Shown here: positions 50,348 to 59,198 of the stretch, one piece after another | Layout: each line of letters begins with the position of its first letter | Numbering within the stretch: position 1 is the first letter of the stretch | Translations under genes and position numbers: made by a program | Assembly: GCF_008369325.1 (NCBI RefSeq) | Contig: NZ_VOBI01000005.1 | Coordinates: 1-64,000, forward strand | DNA length: 64,000 nt | DNA from: Pseudomonas sp. ANT_H12B | GTDB lineage: Bacteria > Pseudomonadota > Gammaproteobacteria > Pseudomonadales > Pseudomonadaceae | Direction of reading: 5' to 3' | The notes under the pieces: model-generated | Seen by the model: the letters and a program-made list of their open reading frames with translations, nothing else | What the model was told of the DNA's origin: nothing | The model's database searches: none

Positions 50348-51847
50348 ATGGGTGACCAAATGCCTGACTCATCGCAACTCGTTATCGGCGCCGACCTTTC
50401 CGGCCAGCCCATCGCCCAGGCCATGCGCCTGGCAAACCGCCACGGGCTGGTCGCTGGTGCCACCGGGACCGGTAAAACCGTCACGTTGCAGCGCCTCGCC
50501 GAAGCCTTCAGCGATGCCGGCGTGGCGGTGTTTGCGGCAGATATCAAAGGTGACCTGTGCGGTCTGGGTGCTGCCGGCGACCCTCAAGGCAAGGTCGCCG
50601 AGCGGATCGCCGGGATGCCCTGGCTGAACCACAAACCTCAGGCGTATCCGGTAACGCTGTGGGACATTCACGGTCAATCCGGTCATCCATTGCGCACAAC
50701 CTTGAGCGAAATGGGGCCGTTATTGATTGGCGCCTTGTTGGAGTTGACCGACAGTCAGCAGTCGGCGCTGTATGCCGCGTTCAAGGTTGCGGACCGCGAA
50801 GGGTTGCTGTTGCTGGATTTGAAGGACCTGAAGGCGCTGCTCAATCACCTGCGTGACCACCCCGAATTGCTGGGTGATGACGCCGCGCTGATGACCACCG
50901 GTTCCAGTCAGGCGCTTTTGCGACGCCTGGCGACCCTGGAGCAGCAAGGCGCCGAAGCACTGTTCGGTGAGCCGGCGCTGCAACTCGAAGACATTCTGCA
51001 GCCGACCGCTGATGGCCGCGGGCGCATTCACTTGCTCGATGCCAGCCGTCTGGTTCACGAAGCGCCGAAGGTCTACGCGACGTTCCTGCTGTGGCTGCTG
51101 GCCGAACTGTTCGAGCAACTGCCGGAGCGCGGCGATGCGGAAAAACCGCTGCTGGCGCTGTTTTTCGACGAAGCACATTTATTGTTTGCCGATACGCCCA
51201 AGGCGTTGCAGGAGCGTCTGGAGCAAGTGGTGCGGCTGATTCGCTCGAAAGGCGTGGGCGTGTATTTCGTCACCCAATCGCCGGGCGACTTGCCGGATGA
51301 TGTGCTGGCTCAGTTGGGCCTGCGTATCCAGCATGGGTTGCGCGCGTTCACCGCCAAGGAGCAGAAATCCCTGCGGGCGGTGGCCGAGGGCTTCCGGCCG
51401 AACCCGGCGTTCGATGCCTTGTCGGTGTTGACCGAGCTTGGGATTGGCGAGGCGCTGGTCGGCACCTTGCAGGACAAGGGCACGCCGGGGATGGTCCAGC
51501 GTGTTTTGGTCGCACCGCCGCAATCGCGGATCGGGCCGTTGACCGAAACCGAGCGCACCGTGCTGATTGCCGGTTCGCCGTTCAAGGGGCGCTATGACAA
51601 ACCCGTTGATCGCGAATCGGCTTATGAAGTGTTGATGGGACGCAAAGGGTTGGCGCCAGAGCCTGACGCTGTTCCGGGCAAATCGGCAGCCGAAGAGCCA
51701 AGCTTCACCGACAAGGCCGGGGAACTCCTCGGCACCGCGGCGGGGCAGGCACTGAAATCGGCGATGCGACAGGCGGCCAATCAATTGGGCCGACAGTTGG
51801 TACGCGGGTTGATGGGCTCATTGCTCGGCGGCAGCAAACGCCGCTGA
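50348..51847 (+). CDS. HerA-like/DUF853 ATPase (YjgR-like)
   Basis: The 499-residue P-loop ATPase is of the HerA/FtsK superfamily. Walker A is GATGTGKTVTLQRL, Walker B is LLALFFDEAHLLF, and the VYFVTQSPGDLPDDVLAQLG stretch is typical of YjgR/DUF853 proteins. The function is unsettled; DNA pumping or processing is inferred. A possible GTG at 50327, an ATG at 50348 and an ATG at 50360 are all in frame. I use 50348; the 50360 ATG has GGGTGA close by and is equally plausible. It is a single gene followed by a short palindromic repeat. Confidence 0.86.
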   Translation: MGDQMPDSSQLVIGADLSGQPIAQAMRLANRHGLVAGATGTGKTVTLQRLAEAFSDAGVAVFAADIKGDLCGLGAAGDPQGKVAERIAGMPWLNHKPQAYPVTLWDIHGQSGHPLRTTLSEMGPLLIGALLELTDSQQSALYAAFKVADREGLLLLDLKDLKALLNHLRDHPELLGDDAALMTTGSSQALLRRLATLEQQGAEALFGEPALQLEDILQPTADGRGRIHLLDASRLVHEAPKVYATFLLWLLAELFEQLPERGDAEKPLLALFFDEAHLLFADTPKALQERLEQVVRLIRSKGVGVYFVTQSPGDLPDDVLAQLGLRIQHGLRAFTAKEQKSLRAVAEGFRPNPAFDALSVLTELGIGEALVGTLQDKGTPGMVQRVLVAPPQSRIGPLTETERTVLIAGSPFKGRYDKPVDRESAYEVLMGRKGLAPEPDAVPGKSAAEEPSFTDKAGELLGTAAGQALKSAMRQAANQLGRQLVRGLMGSLLGGSKRR

Positions 51848-51853
51848 TTCATT

Positions 51854-51884
51854 GATCGTTCCCACGCAGAGCGTGGGAACGATC
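51854..51884. repeat. Minimal GATCGTTCCCACGC palindrome
   Basis: The 31-base sequence is a near-perfect palindrome built of the two outer arms of the 15532 element with the internal part missing. It lies in the 50-base gap between two converging genes and may also act as a terminator. Confidence 0.75.
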
Positions 51885-51897
51885 GGTAAAGAAGGAG

Positions 51898-52353
51898 TCA
51901 GGTTTTGGGTTTGGCGTGCGCCGCAAGGCGTTCCAGCGCCGCCCGCAGATTCGGATCGCTGATCCCGTCGGCCGTGGCCTGAATGGTCGCGCCCGCATCG
52001 GTCGACAGACTAATGGTATGCCCCGCCGCGCCTTGCTGAACCGTGGGTGGTTGAACCTTGAACAAAATCCGCGTCAAACTGGCGAACTCATCAAACATCT
52101 GCAACTGGCGTTGCAGACGTTTTTGCTGGTAACGCAAGCGGGTGGCCCAATGACCGTCGGTGACGATCAGCAATAAGCTGCCTTCGCGCCACGATGCCAC
52201 ATGGCAATGCTCGCGGGCGGCAGGCTGCAATTGGCTTTCCACCAGGCGTTGTAAATGACCCAGGCGTTGAGCGTGGCCGAAGATGGCTTTCAGTGGTTTG
52301 GCTTCGCGAAGCAGAACGGCGGGTGCTCTGGCCGTAAGAGGGCGAAATGCCAT
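51898..52353 (-). CDS. DUF721 (DciA-like) protein
   Basis: The 151-residue protein has a DUF721 domain in residues 20-105 (LKAIFGHAQRLGHLQRLVES; HCHVASWREGSLLLIVTD; RLRYQQKRLQRQLQ), the fold of DciA, the replicative-helicase loader of bacteria lacking DnaC. The C-terminal 45 residues are low-complexity. DciA homologues are regularly found just upstream of secA in pseudomonads, as here, on the opposite strand. The start at 52353 removes 29 codons that look non-coding. The role as helicase loader is by family analogy. Confidence 0.8.
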   Translation of the reverse strand: MAFRPLTARAPAVLLREAKPLKAIFGHAQRLGHLQRLVESQLQPAAREHCHVASWREGSLLLIVTDGHWATRLRYQQKRLQRQLQMFDEFASLTRILFKVQPPTVQQGAAGHTISLSTDAGATIQATADGISDPNLRAALERLAAHAKPKT

Positions 52354-52660
52354 GATCAGACACCTGAAGTAACAGAGCCGCCATGGTAGCAGAAAGCACC
52401 GGGTGCACCCGACCCATTGCTTTGCGAGCGCTTTGCCCATTAAATCAACAAGTAACTTCTGCCGTGAATGGCTTGAAGTTGAGCAAAAAGCCCTTATTTT
52501 AAGAGAGCCCCGTCACAGCGCTGTGCCAGCATCGTGGAATAACGCCACTTTCCTCACCATCGTTTCCGGGTAGAATGCTCGTTCGCATGCGGCCATGAGG
52601 GCTGCACGGGCGACTCACGGGGCCGCCCTCCATCCCTTTAGTGTGGAAGATCCTGCCGAT
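52354..52660. other. Divergent gap upstream of secA
   Basis: This 307-base region contains the perfect 12-bp palindrome CACAGCGCTGTG at 52514-52525 and an A/T-rich stretch near 52470-52503. The two divergent promoters are presumably here. I see no SecM-like arrest ORF and no gene. Confidence 0.55.
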
Positions 52661-55396
52661 ATGTTTGCGCCTTTGTTAAAGAAACTTTTTGGAAGCAAGA
52701 ACGAGCGTGAAGTCAAACGCATGCTCAAGACGGTGCAACTCGTCAATGCCTTCGAAGAGCAAATGGTAGCCCTTTCGGACGATCAATTGCGTGCCAAGAC
52801 AGATGAGTTCAAGGCCCGCATCGCCAAAGGGGAAACCCTCGACAAACTGCTGCCAGAAGCCTTTGCGGTCGCCCGCGAAGCCGGTAAGCGCGTCATGGGT
52901 ATGCGCCACTTCGACGTCCAACTGATCGGCGGCATGACCTTGCATGAAGGCCAGATCGCGGAAATGCGTACCGGTGAAGGCAAGACCCTGGTGGCAACAC
53001 TGGGCGTTTACCTCAACGCGCTGTCCGGCAAGGGTGTGCACGTTGTGACGGTGAACGACTACCTGGCCCGTCGTGACGCCAACTGGATGCGTCCGCTCTA
53101 CGAATTCCTCGGAATGTCGGTCGGTGTTGTCACCCCGTTCCAGCCGCCGGAAGAGAAACGTCTGGCTTACGCTGCCGACATTACCTACGGCACCAACAAC
53201 GAATTCGGTTTTGACTACCTGCGCGACAACATGGCGTTCAGCATGGAAGAAAAATTCCAGCGCGAACTCAACTTTGCCGTGATCGACGAAGTCGACTCCA
53301 TCCTCATCGACGAAGCCCGTACCCCGCTGATCATTTCCGGTCAGGCCGAGGACAGCTCCAAGCTGTACATCGAGATCAACAAACTGATCCCGCAGCTCGA
53401 GTTGCACATCGAAGAAGTTGAAGGCGAAGTCACCAAGGCCGGCCACTACACCGTCGACGAGAAGACCCGTCAGGTCGAACTCAACGAAGCCGGTCACCAG
53501 TTCATCGAAGACATGCTGACCCGCGTTGGCCTGCTGGCTGAAGGCGAGAGCCTGTACTCGGCGCACAACCTCGGTCTGCTGACCCACGTTTATGCCGGTC
53601 TGCGTGCTCATAAACTGTTCAATCGCAACATCGAATACATCGTGCAGGACGGTCAGGTCGTTCTGGTCGACGAACACACCGGTCGTACCATGCCGGGTCG
53701 TCGTCTGTCCGAAGGCCTGCACCAGGCCATCGAAGCCAAGGAAAACCTGAACATCCAGGCCGAAAGCCAGACCCTGGCCTCGACCACCTTCCAGAACTAC
53801 TTCCGTCTGTACAACAAACTGTCCGGCATGACCGGTACGGCCGACACCGAAGCGTTCGAATTCCACCAGATCTACGGTCTGTCGGTGATGGTTATCCCGC
53901 CGAACAAACCGCTGGCGCGTAAAGACTACAACGACCTGGTGTTCCTGACCGCCGAAGAGAAATACGCGGCGATCATCAACGACATCAAGGAATGCATGAC
54001 CCAGGGCCGTCCGGTGCTGGTGGGTACTGCAACCATTGAAACGTCCGAACACATGTCTGGCCTGCTTGTGAAAGAAGGCATCGAACACAAGGTTCTGAAC
54101 GCCAAGTTCCACGAAAAAGAAGCCGAGATCATTGCTCAGGCCGGTCGTCCAGGCGCACTGACCATCGCCACCAACATGGCCGGTCGTGGTACTGACATCC
54201 TGTTGGGCGGCAACTGGGAAGTGGAAGTTGCAACCCTGGAAGACCCGACTCCTGAGCAGATTGCCCAGATCAAGGCCGACTGGCAGAAACGTCACCAGCA
54301 AGTGCTCGAATCGGGCGGTTTACAGGTGATTGCTTCCGAGCGTCACGAATCGCGTCGTATCGACAACCAGCTGCGTGGTCGTGCCGGTCGTCAGGGTGAC
54401 GCCGGTTCCAGCCGTTTCTACCTGTCGCTGGAAGACAGCCTGATGCGCATCTTCGCCTCTGATCGAGTGAAGAACTTCATGAAGGCCCTGGGCATGCAGC
54501 CTGGCGAAGCGATCGAGCACCGCATGGTGACCAACGCCATCGAGAAGGCTCAGCGCAAGGTTGAAGGCCGTAACTTCGACATTCGCAAGCAACTGCTTGA
54601 GTTCGACGACGTCAACAACGAACAACGTAAAGTGATCTATCACATGCGTAACAGTTTGTTGGCCGCCGACAACATCGGTGAAACCATCGCCGACTTCCGT
54701 CAGGACGTGCTCAACGCAACGGTCAGCGCTCACATTCCTCCGCAATCGCTGCCTGAGCAGTGGGACGTGGCTGGTCTGGAAGCGGCGTTGCAGAGCGACT
54801 TCGGTGTGGCGCTGCCGATCCAGAAATGGCTCGACGAAGACGACCACCTGTACGAAGAAACCCTGCGCGATAAGCTGATGGCCGAGCTGCTGGCCGCCTA
54901 CAACGAGAAAGAAGAGCAGGCGAGCGCCGAAGCGCTGCGCACCTTCGAGAAGCAAATCGTTCTGCGTGTACTCGACGACCTGTGGAAAGACCACCTGTCG
55001 ACCATGGATCACCTGCGTCACGGCATCCACTTGCGTGGTTATGCGCAGAAGAACCCGAAGCAAGAGTACAAGCGCGAGTCGTTCACGCTGTTCTCCGAGC
55101 TGCTGGATTCGATCAAGCGCGATTCGATCCGTGTGCTGTCCCACGTACAGGTACGCCGCGAAGATCCGATCGAAGAAGAGCAACGCCTGCGTCAGGAAGC
55201 CGAAGCACTGGCTGCGCGCATGCAGTTTCAGCACGACGAAGCACCGGGTCTCGAGCAACCGGAACTGCGGGGTGAAGAGGTCGATGTTGCCCTCGCCACC
55301 GCACCGGTACGCAATGAACAGAAGCTGGGCCGTAACGAACTTTGCTACTGCGGTTCGGGCAAGAAGTTCAAGCATTGCCACGGGCAGATCCAGTAA
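52661..55396 (+). CDS. secA: Preprotein translocase ATPase SecA
   Basis: The 911-residue motor ATPase drives proteins through SecYEG. It starts [20 protein letters not shown]. The DEAD-type nucleotide-binding domain has [13 protein letters not shown] and [16 protein letters not shown]. The preprotein cross-linking domain, second RecA fold ([37 protein letters not shown]) and helical scaffold follow. The C-terminal zinc finger [14 protein letters not shown] binds SecB. The 22 codons upstream of 52661 in the same open frame are non-coding. It is followed by a terminator-like hairpin. Confidence 0.98.
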   Translation: MFAPLLKKLFGSKNEREVKRMLKTVQLVNAFEEQMVALSDDQLRAKTDEFKARIAKGETLDKLLPEAFAVAREAGKRVMGMRHFDVQLIGGMTLHEGQIAEMRTGEGKTLVATLGVYLNALSGKGVHVVTVNDYLARRDANWMRPLYEFLGMSVGVVTPFQPPEEKRLAYAADITYGTNNEFGFDYLRDNMAFSMEEKFQRELNFAVIDEVDSILIDEARTPLIISGQAEDSSKLYIEINKLIPQLELHIEEVEGEVTKAGHYTVDEKTRQVELNEAGHQFIEDMLTRVGLLAEGESLYSAHNLGLLTHVYAGLRAHKLFNRNIEYIVQDGQVVLVDEHTGRTMPGRRLSEGLHQAIEAKENLNIQAESQTLASTTFQNYFRLYNKLSGMTGTADTEAFEFHQIYGLSVMVIPPNKPLARKDYNDLVFLTAEEKYAAIINDIKECMTQGRPVLVGTATIETSEHMSGLLVKEGIEHKVLNAKFHEKEAEIIAQAGRPGALTIATNMAGRGTDILLGGNWEVEVATLEDPTPEQIAQIKADWQKRHQQVLESGGLQVIASERHESRRIDNQLRGRAGRQGDAGSSRFYLSLEDSLMRIFASDRVKNFMKALGMQPGEAIEHRMVTNAIEKAQRKVEGRNFDIRKQLLEFDDVNNEQRKVIYHMRNSLLAADNIGETIADFRQDVLNATVSAHIPPQSLPEQWDVAGLEAALQSDFGVALPIQKWLDEDDHLYEETLRDKLMAELLAAYNEKEEQASAEALRTFEKQIVLRVLDDLWKDHLSTMDHLRHGIHLRGYAQKNPKQEYKRESFTLFSELLDSIKRDSIRVLSHVQVRREDPIEEEQRLRQEAEALAARMQFQHDEAPGLEQPELRGEEVDVALATAPVRNEQKLGRNELCYCGSGKKFKHCHGQIQ

Positions 55397-55423
55397 AACC
55401 CGTTTCATACGCTGAAATACCCG

Positions 55424-55457
55424 CGCCGCGACCGGCTTATGCCGTCGCGGCGTTTTG
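55424..55457 (+). terminator. secA terminator
   Basis: CGCCGCGAC and GTCGCGGCG form a 9-bp stem followed by TTTT, 28 bases after the secA stop. The U-run is short but the stem is strong. Confidence 0.7.
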
Positions 55458-55532
55458 CCATTTAAACCACCGTGCCACGTTAAAAAAACGAGGTGATGAC
55501 GGTGCAGACATCATTTTTTAAGGAGCGCATTC

Positions 55533-56750
55533 ATGGCTGTTGGTCTTGGTCCTTTGCCAACGTTGCACCCGGTTGCCGGTTTTGAACTCGGTATCGCCTC
55601 GGCCGGTATCAAGCGCCCGGGGCGCAAGGATGTCGTGGTCATGCGCTGTGCCGAAGGTTCCACGGTGGCTGGCGTGTTCACCCTTAACGCCTTTTGCGCC
55701 GCTCCCGTTATCCTGGCCAAACAGCGCGTGCAAGGCCCGGTGCGTTACCTGTTGACCAACACCGGCAATGCCAACGCAGGCACCGGCGAGCCAGGTCTGG
55801 CTGCCGCTGAACGCACCTGCGCCAAGCTGGCTGAACTGACGGGTGTCGACGCCAGCCTGGTGCTGCCGTACTCCACGGGTGTAATCGGCGAGCCGCTGCC
55901 GGTCGAAAAAATCGAAGGCGCGTTGCAAGCCGCCCTCGACGACCTGTCGGTCAATAATTGGGAAGCGGCCGCCATTGGCATCATGACCACCGACACCCTG
56001 CCCAAGGGTGCCAGCCGCCAGTTCCAGCATGACGGCGTGACCATCACCGTCACCGGGATCAGCAAAGGCGCGGGCATGATCCGCCCGAACATGGCGACCA
56101 TGCTCGGCTACATCGCCACCGACGCCAAGGTCTCCCGCGAGGTGCTGCAAAACCTGCTGCTGGACGGTGCGAACAAGTCGTTCAACCGCATCACCATCGA
56201 CGGCGACACTTCGACCAACGACTGCTGCATGCTCATCGCCACCGGTCAGGCTGCCTTGCCGCAAATCACTGAAGCCAGCGGTGATTTGTTCGCCAAGCTG
56301 AAACAGGCTGTGTTTGAAGTGTGCATGGACGTGGCTCAGGCCATCGTTCGTGACGGCGAAGGCGCGACCAAATTCGTGACTGTTGAAGTCAATGGCGGCG
56401 GCAATCACCAGGAATGCCTGGACGTCGGTTACACCGTGGCTCACTCGCCGCTGATCAAAACCGCACTGTTCGCCTCCGACCCGAACTGGGGCCGTATTCT
56501 GGCTGCCGTCGGCCGTGCCGGCGTACCAAACCTGGACGTGAGCAAGATCGACGTGTTCCTCGGCGAGGTGTGCATCGCCAGCCGTGGCGCTCGCGCCGCG
56601 ACTTATACCGAAGCTCAGGGCGCGGCCGTGATGCAGCAGGAAGAAATCACCATCCGTATCGAATTGGGCCGCGGCGATTGCAGCGAAACCATCTGGACCA
56701 CCGACCTGTCCCACGAATACGTGAAGATCAACGCCGAGTACCGCACGTAA
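55533..56750 (+). CDS. argJ: Arginine biosynthesis bifunctional protein ArgJ
   Basis: The 405-residue enzyme makes N-acetylglutamate and frees ornithine by transferring the acetyl group from N-acetylornithine to glutamate. The protein cleaves itself before the nucleophilic Thr in RPNMATMLGY (Thr189), giving the alpha and beta chains. Other family stretches are NTGNANAGTG, TTDTLPKGAS and FNRITIDGDTSTNDCCML. The TAAGGAGCG ribosome-binding site precedes the ATG. It follows secA, as in other pseudomonads, but probably has its own promoter because a terminator-like hairpin separates them. Confidence 0.95.
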   Translation: MAVGLGPLPTLHPVAGFELGIASAGIKRPGRKDVVVMRCAEGSTVAGVFTLNAFCAAPVILAKQRVQGPVRYLLTNTGNANAGTGEPGLAAAERTCAKLAELTGVDASLVLPYSTGVIGEPLPVEKIEGALQAALDDLSVNNWEAAAIGIMTTDTLPKGASRQFQHDGVTITVTGISKGAGMIRPNMATMLGYIATDAKVSREVLQNLLLDGANKSFNRITIDGDTSTNDCCMLIATGQAALPQITEASGDLFAKLKQAVFEVCMDVAQAIVRDGEGATKFVTVEVNGGGNHQECLDVGYTVAHSPLIKTALFASDPNWGRILAAVGRAGVPNLDVSKIDVFLGEVCIASRGARAATYTEAQGAAVMQQEEITIRIELGRGDCSETIWTTDLSHEYVKINAEYRT

Positions 56751-56775
56751 TCAACCGTTAGACCGAGTCGCTGCA

Positions 56776-56870
56776 TTCGCGAGCAGGCTCGCTCCCACAG
56801 GGGAACTTCAGTGAACACAAGTTTTGTGTATTGCTGGATCAAATGTGGGAGCGAGCCTGCTCGCGAAGGC
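56776..56870. repeat. REPIN (paired inverted REP elements)
   Basis: CGCGAGCAGGCTCGCTCCCACA and its reverse complement lie about 40 bases apart between argJ and the GST gene. The ends match the copy at 18315. Confidence 0.85.
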
Positions 56871-56926
56871 GGACTGCCAGTCACCACTCAGACTGGATTG
56901 TTTACTTCATCAAAAAGGTCCCGAAC

Positions 56927-57559
56927 ATGAGCCTGCACCTGATCATCGGCGACAAACTGATTTCCTCCTGGTCCCTGCGCGGCGCGTTGGCCCTCGACCT
57001 GGCTGGCGCCCCTTACACCGAAGAACTGATCAAACTGAACCAGCCGGATACGCGCGAGCGTCTGCTCAAGCACTCGCCGACTGCGAAAGTCCCGCTGCTG
57101 AAAACCGGACACGGCACCATCGCCGACTCCCTGGCGATAGCCGAGTACCTGGCTGAGCAGTTTCCGAACGCCGGCCTCTGGCCCAAAGACATTGCCGCCC
57201 GTGCCCAGGCGCGTTCGGCCTGTGCGCAGATGCACGCCGGATTCTTCGCCATGCGCGGCAACATGCCGTTCGATTTGAGTCACGATGCCCCGCTGTCGCC
57301 GACACCGGCAGACGTCCAGGCAGACATTGAGCGTATGTCGGCGCTGTGGGCCGAATGCCGCGCCGCTGCGGTCGAAACCGGCCCGTTCCTGTTTGGCGGC
57401 GCGAGCCTGGCCGATGCGTTTTTCGCTCCGATCGCAGTACGCCTGCGCACGTATCAGGTGAAGCTGTCCGCGGCGGACGAGGCTTACGTCGAAACCATCT
57501 ACCAATGGCCGGCCTTCAAGGCTTGGCAGAAGGCAGGTCTGGAGGAGGTTGGGCAGTGA
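56927..57559 (+). CDS. Glutathione S-transferase family protein
   Basis: The 210-residue protein has the GST layout. The thioredoxin-like domain starts SLHLIIGDKLISSWSLRGAL, with SSWS as the likely active Ser. GTIADSLAIAEYLAEQFP carries the glutathione-binding Asp-Ser pair. The all-helical C-domain ends FKAWQKAGLEEV. Substrate unknown. The start at 56927 follows the REPIN, so the 32 upstream codons of the open frame are repeat DNA. The stop overlaps the start of the Nudix gene (GTGA). Confidence 0.88.
   Translation: MSLHLIIGDKLISSWSLRGALALDLAGAPYTEELIKLNQPDTRERLLKHSPTAKVPLLKTGHGTIADSLAIAEYLAEQFPNAGLWPKDIAARAQARSACAQMHAGFFAMRGNMPFDLSHDAPLSPTPADVQADIERMSALWAECRAAAVETGPFLFGGASLADAFFAPIAVRLRTYQVKLSAADEAYVETIYQWPAFKAWQKAGLEEVGQ
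57541..57548 (+). promoter_or_regulatory. Ribosome-binding site for the GTG start of the Nudix gene
   Basis: GGAGGAGG lies 7 bases before the GTG at 57556, inside the GST coding sequence. It fixes the start at the GTGA overlap. Confidence 0.75.
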
Positions 57560-58500
57560 AACGAGTACATGTAGCCGCCGCTGTTATCCGTGACAGTGCT
57601 GGCAAGATCCTTATCGCCCGCCGTGCCGACACTCAGCATCAGGGTGGCTTGTGGGAGTTTCCCGGTGGCAAGGTCGAGGACAACGAGTCCGTCGAAACCG
57701 CCCTGGCTCGCGAGCTTCACGAAGAATTGGGCATAGTGGTCAACGCGGCGCGCCCGTTGATCAAGGTCCGCCATGATTACCCGGACAAACAGGTGTTACT
57801 GGATGTCTGGGAAGTCTCGGCGTTTACCGGTGAGCCTCACGGTGCGGAAGGCCAACCGTTGGAATGGGTGGCACCGCGTGATCTGCTGAACTACGAGTTC
57901 CCGGCAGCCAACCAGCCGATCGTCGCGGCGGCACGCTTGTCCGCGCAGTACCTGATTACCCCGGAAGATCTGGAAACCCCGGCCCTGCTGCGCGGTATTC
58001 AGAAAGCCATCGCTGGCGGTATCAAGCTGATCCAGCTGCGGGCGCCCAACGGTTACGACCCAAAATACCGCGATCTGGCGGTGGATGCGGCGGGGCTGTG
58101 TGCTGGCAAGGCGCAGTTGATGATCAAGGGGCCGTTCGAGTGGCTGGGTGATTTCCCGTCCGCCGGTTGGCACATCACCTCCGCGCAACTGCGCAAGTAC
58201 GCGGCGGCTGGTCGCCCGCTGCCAGCGTCGCGCTGGTTGGCGGCGTCCTGTCATAACGCTGAAGAACTGGCGTTGGCCGAGCAGATGGGCGTGGATTTTG
58301 TGACCTTGTCGCCCGTGCAGCCAACCCTGACTCATCCGGGGGCTGAGCCGTTGGGTTGGGAGCAGGCGTCGGCGTTGATCGAAGGTTTCAGCAAGCCGGT
58401 ATTCTTGCTCGGTGGCGTTGGCCCGGCGGATCTTCAGAAAGCCTGGGAAGCAGGTGCACAGGGTGTGGCGGGGATTCGGGCGTTTTGGCCTGAGGCGTAG
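57556..58500 (+). CDS. Nudix hydrolase (MutT-like) fused to a thiamine-phosphate-synthase-like domain
   Basis: The 314-residue fusion has a Nudix domain in residues 1-130, with the box GGKVEDNESVETALARELHE followed by ELG. It probably cleans oxidised nucleotides such as 8-oxo-dGTP. The second domain (about 135-314) is ThiE-like: YLITPEDL, GIKLIQLRAP, GWHITSAQL, ASCHNAEEL, VDFVTLSPVQPTLTHPGAEP and VFLLGGVGPADLQ. The Thr/Lys-containing phosphate-binding residues of true ThiE are only partly conserved, so thiamine synthesis is not assured. The fusion is common in pseudomonads. It is translationally coupled to the GST gene. Confidence 0.9.
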   Translation: MKRVHVAAAVIRDSAGKILIARRADTQHQGGLWEFPGGKVEDNESVETALARELHEELGIVVNAARPLIKVRHDYPDKQVLLDVWEVSAFTGEPHGAEGQPLEWVAPRDLLNYEFPAANQPIVAAARLSAQYLITPEDLETPALLRGIQKAIAGGIKLIQLRAPNGYDPKYRDLAVDAAGLCAGKAQLMIKGPFEWLGDFPSAGWHITSAQLRKYAAAGRPLPASRWLAASCHNAEELALAEQMGVDFVTLSPVQPTLTHPGAEPLGWEQASALIEGFSKPVFLLGGVGPADLQKAWEAGAQGVAGIRAFWPEA

Positions 58501-58505
58501 CACCC

Positions 58506-58616
58506 GATCGTTCTCACGCTCTGCGTGGGAATACCTCAACGGACGCTCCGCGTTCGGCTCTCGATGGGACGCAGAGCGTCCCGGGTTGCATTACCACGTG
58601 GAGCGCGGGAACGATC
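58506..58616. repeat. Full GATCGTTC inverted repeat element
   Basis: This is a second full-length copy, 111 bases, of the element at 15532. It differs by a few compensated changes (CTCACGCTCTGCG, CGCAGAGCGTCC). The inner arm CGGACGCTCCGCGTTCGGCT is identical in the two copies. It lies between converging genes. Confidence 0.8.
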
Positions 58617-59196
58617 AGTGAGAGGGTTTTGCTGCTGGCTGCCACAATATTTCGGCAACTCCTTGTCGCTTGGCAATCAACCTCGCCACCACAAACAACA
58701 AGTCCGACAACCGATTGATATACGCCAGGCCGACCCCGGCCAACGGTTCGATCGCATTCAACTGCTGACACCGCCGCTCGGCACTGCGCGCCAGGCTTCT
58801 GCATACGTGGGCCTGGGCAATCAGCGCCGAGCCACCCGGCAGAATGAAATTCTCCAGCGGCCCCAGCTCTTCATTCCACACATCGATGACCGCTTCCAGG
58901 CGTTCGATTTCTGCCGCATTCAGCGCCTGATATACCGGCATCGCCAACTCGCCGCCCAGATCAAACAATCGGTGCTGGCAGGGCGCCAATACCTCGATCA
59001 CTTCGTTCAAGCCCGGATACGCAGCACTTTCCGCCGCCAGCCCGGCCAACAACACGCCCACCTGGCTGTTCAACGTATCGACCTCGCCGATTGCCTCGAT
59101 CCGTGGATGGTCCTTGGGCACGCGGCGGCCGTCGCCCAACCCGGTTTCGCCTTTGTCGCCGGTGCGGGTGTAAATCTTCGACAAGCGAAAGCCCAT
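58615..59196 (-). CDS. Cob(I)yrinic acid a,c-diamide adenosyltransferase (PduO type)
   Basis: The 193-residue enzyme transfers adenosyl from ATP to cob(I)alamin. The ATP-binding N-terminus KIYTRTGDKGETGLGDGRR, the GEVDTLNSQVG helix, the FILPGGS turn and the R-rich CRSLARSAERRC helix are diagnostic of PduO-type ATR proteins. The start at 59196 is 2 bases from the stop of the sensor kinase, so the two genes are co-transcribed. The 25 upstream codons in frame are kinase DNA. Confidence 0.92.
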   Translation of the reverse strand: MGFRLSKIYTRTGDKGETGLGDGRRVPKDHPRIEAIGEVDTLNSQVGVLLAGLAAESAAYPGLNEVIEVLAPCQHRLFDLGGELAMPVYQALNAAEIERLEAVIDVWNEELGPLENFILPGGSALIAQAHVCRSLARSAERRCQQLNAIEPLAGVGLAYINRLSDLLFVVARLIAKRQGVAEILWQPAAKPSH

Positions 59197-59198
59197 GG

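Noticed and set aside
52595..52660. An earlier start for secA
   Set aside because: SecA proteins begin MFAPLL; the upstream codons have no family match.
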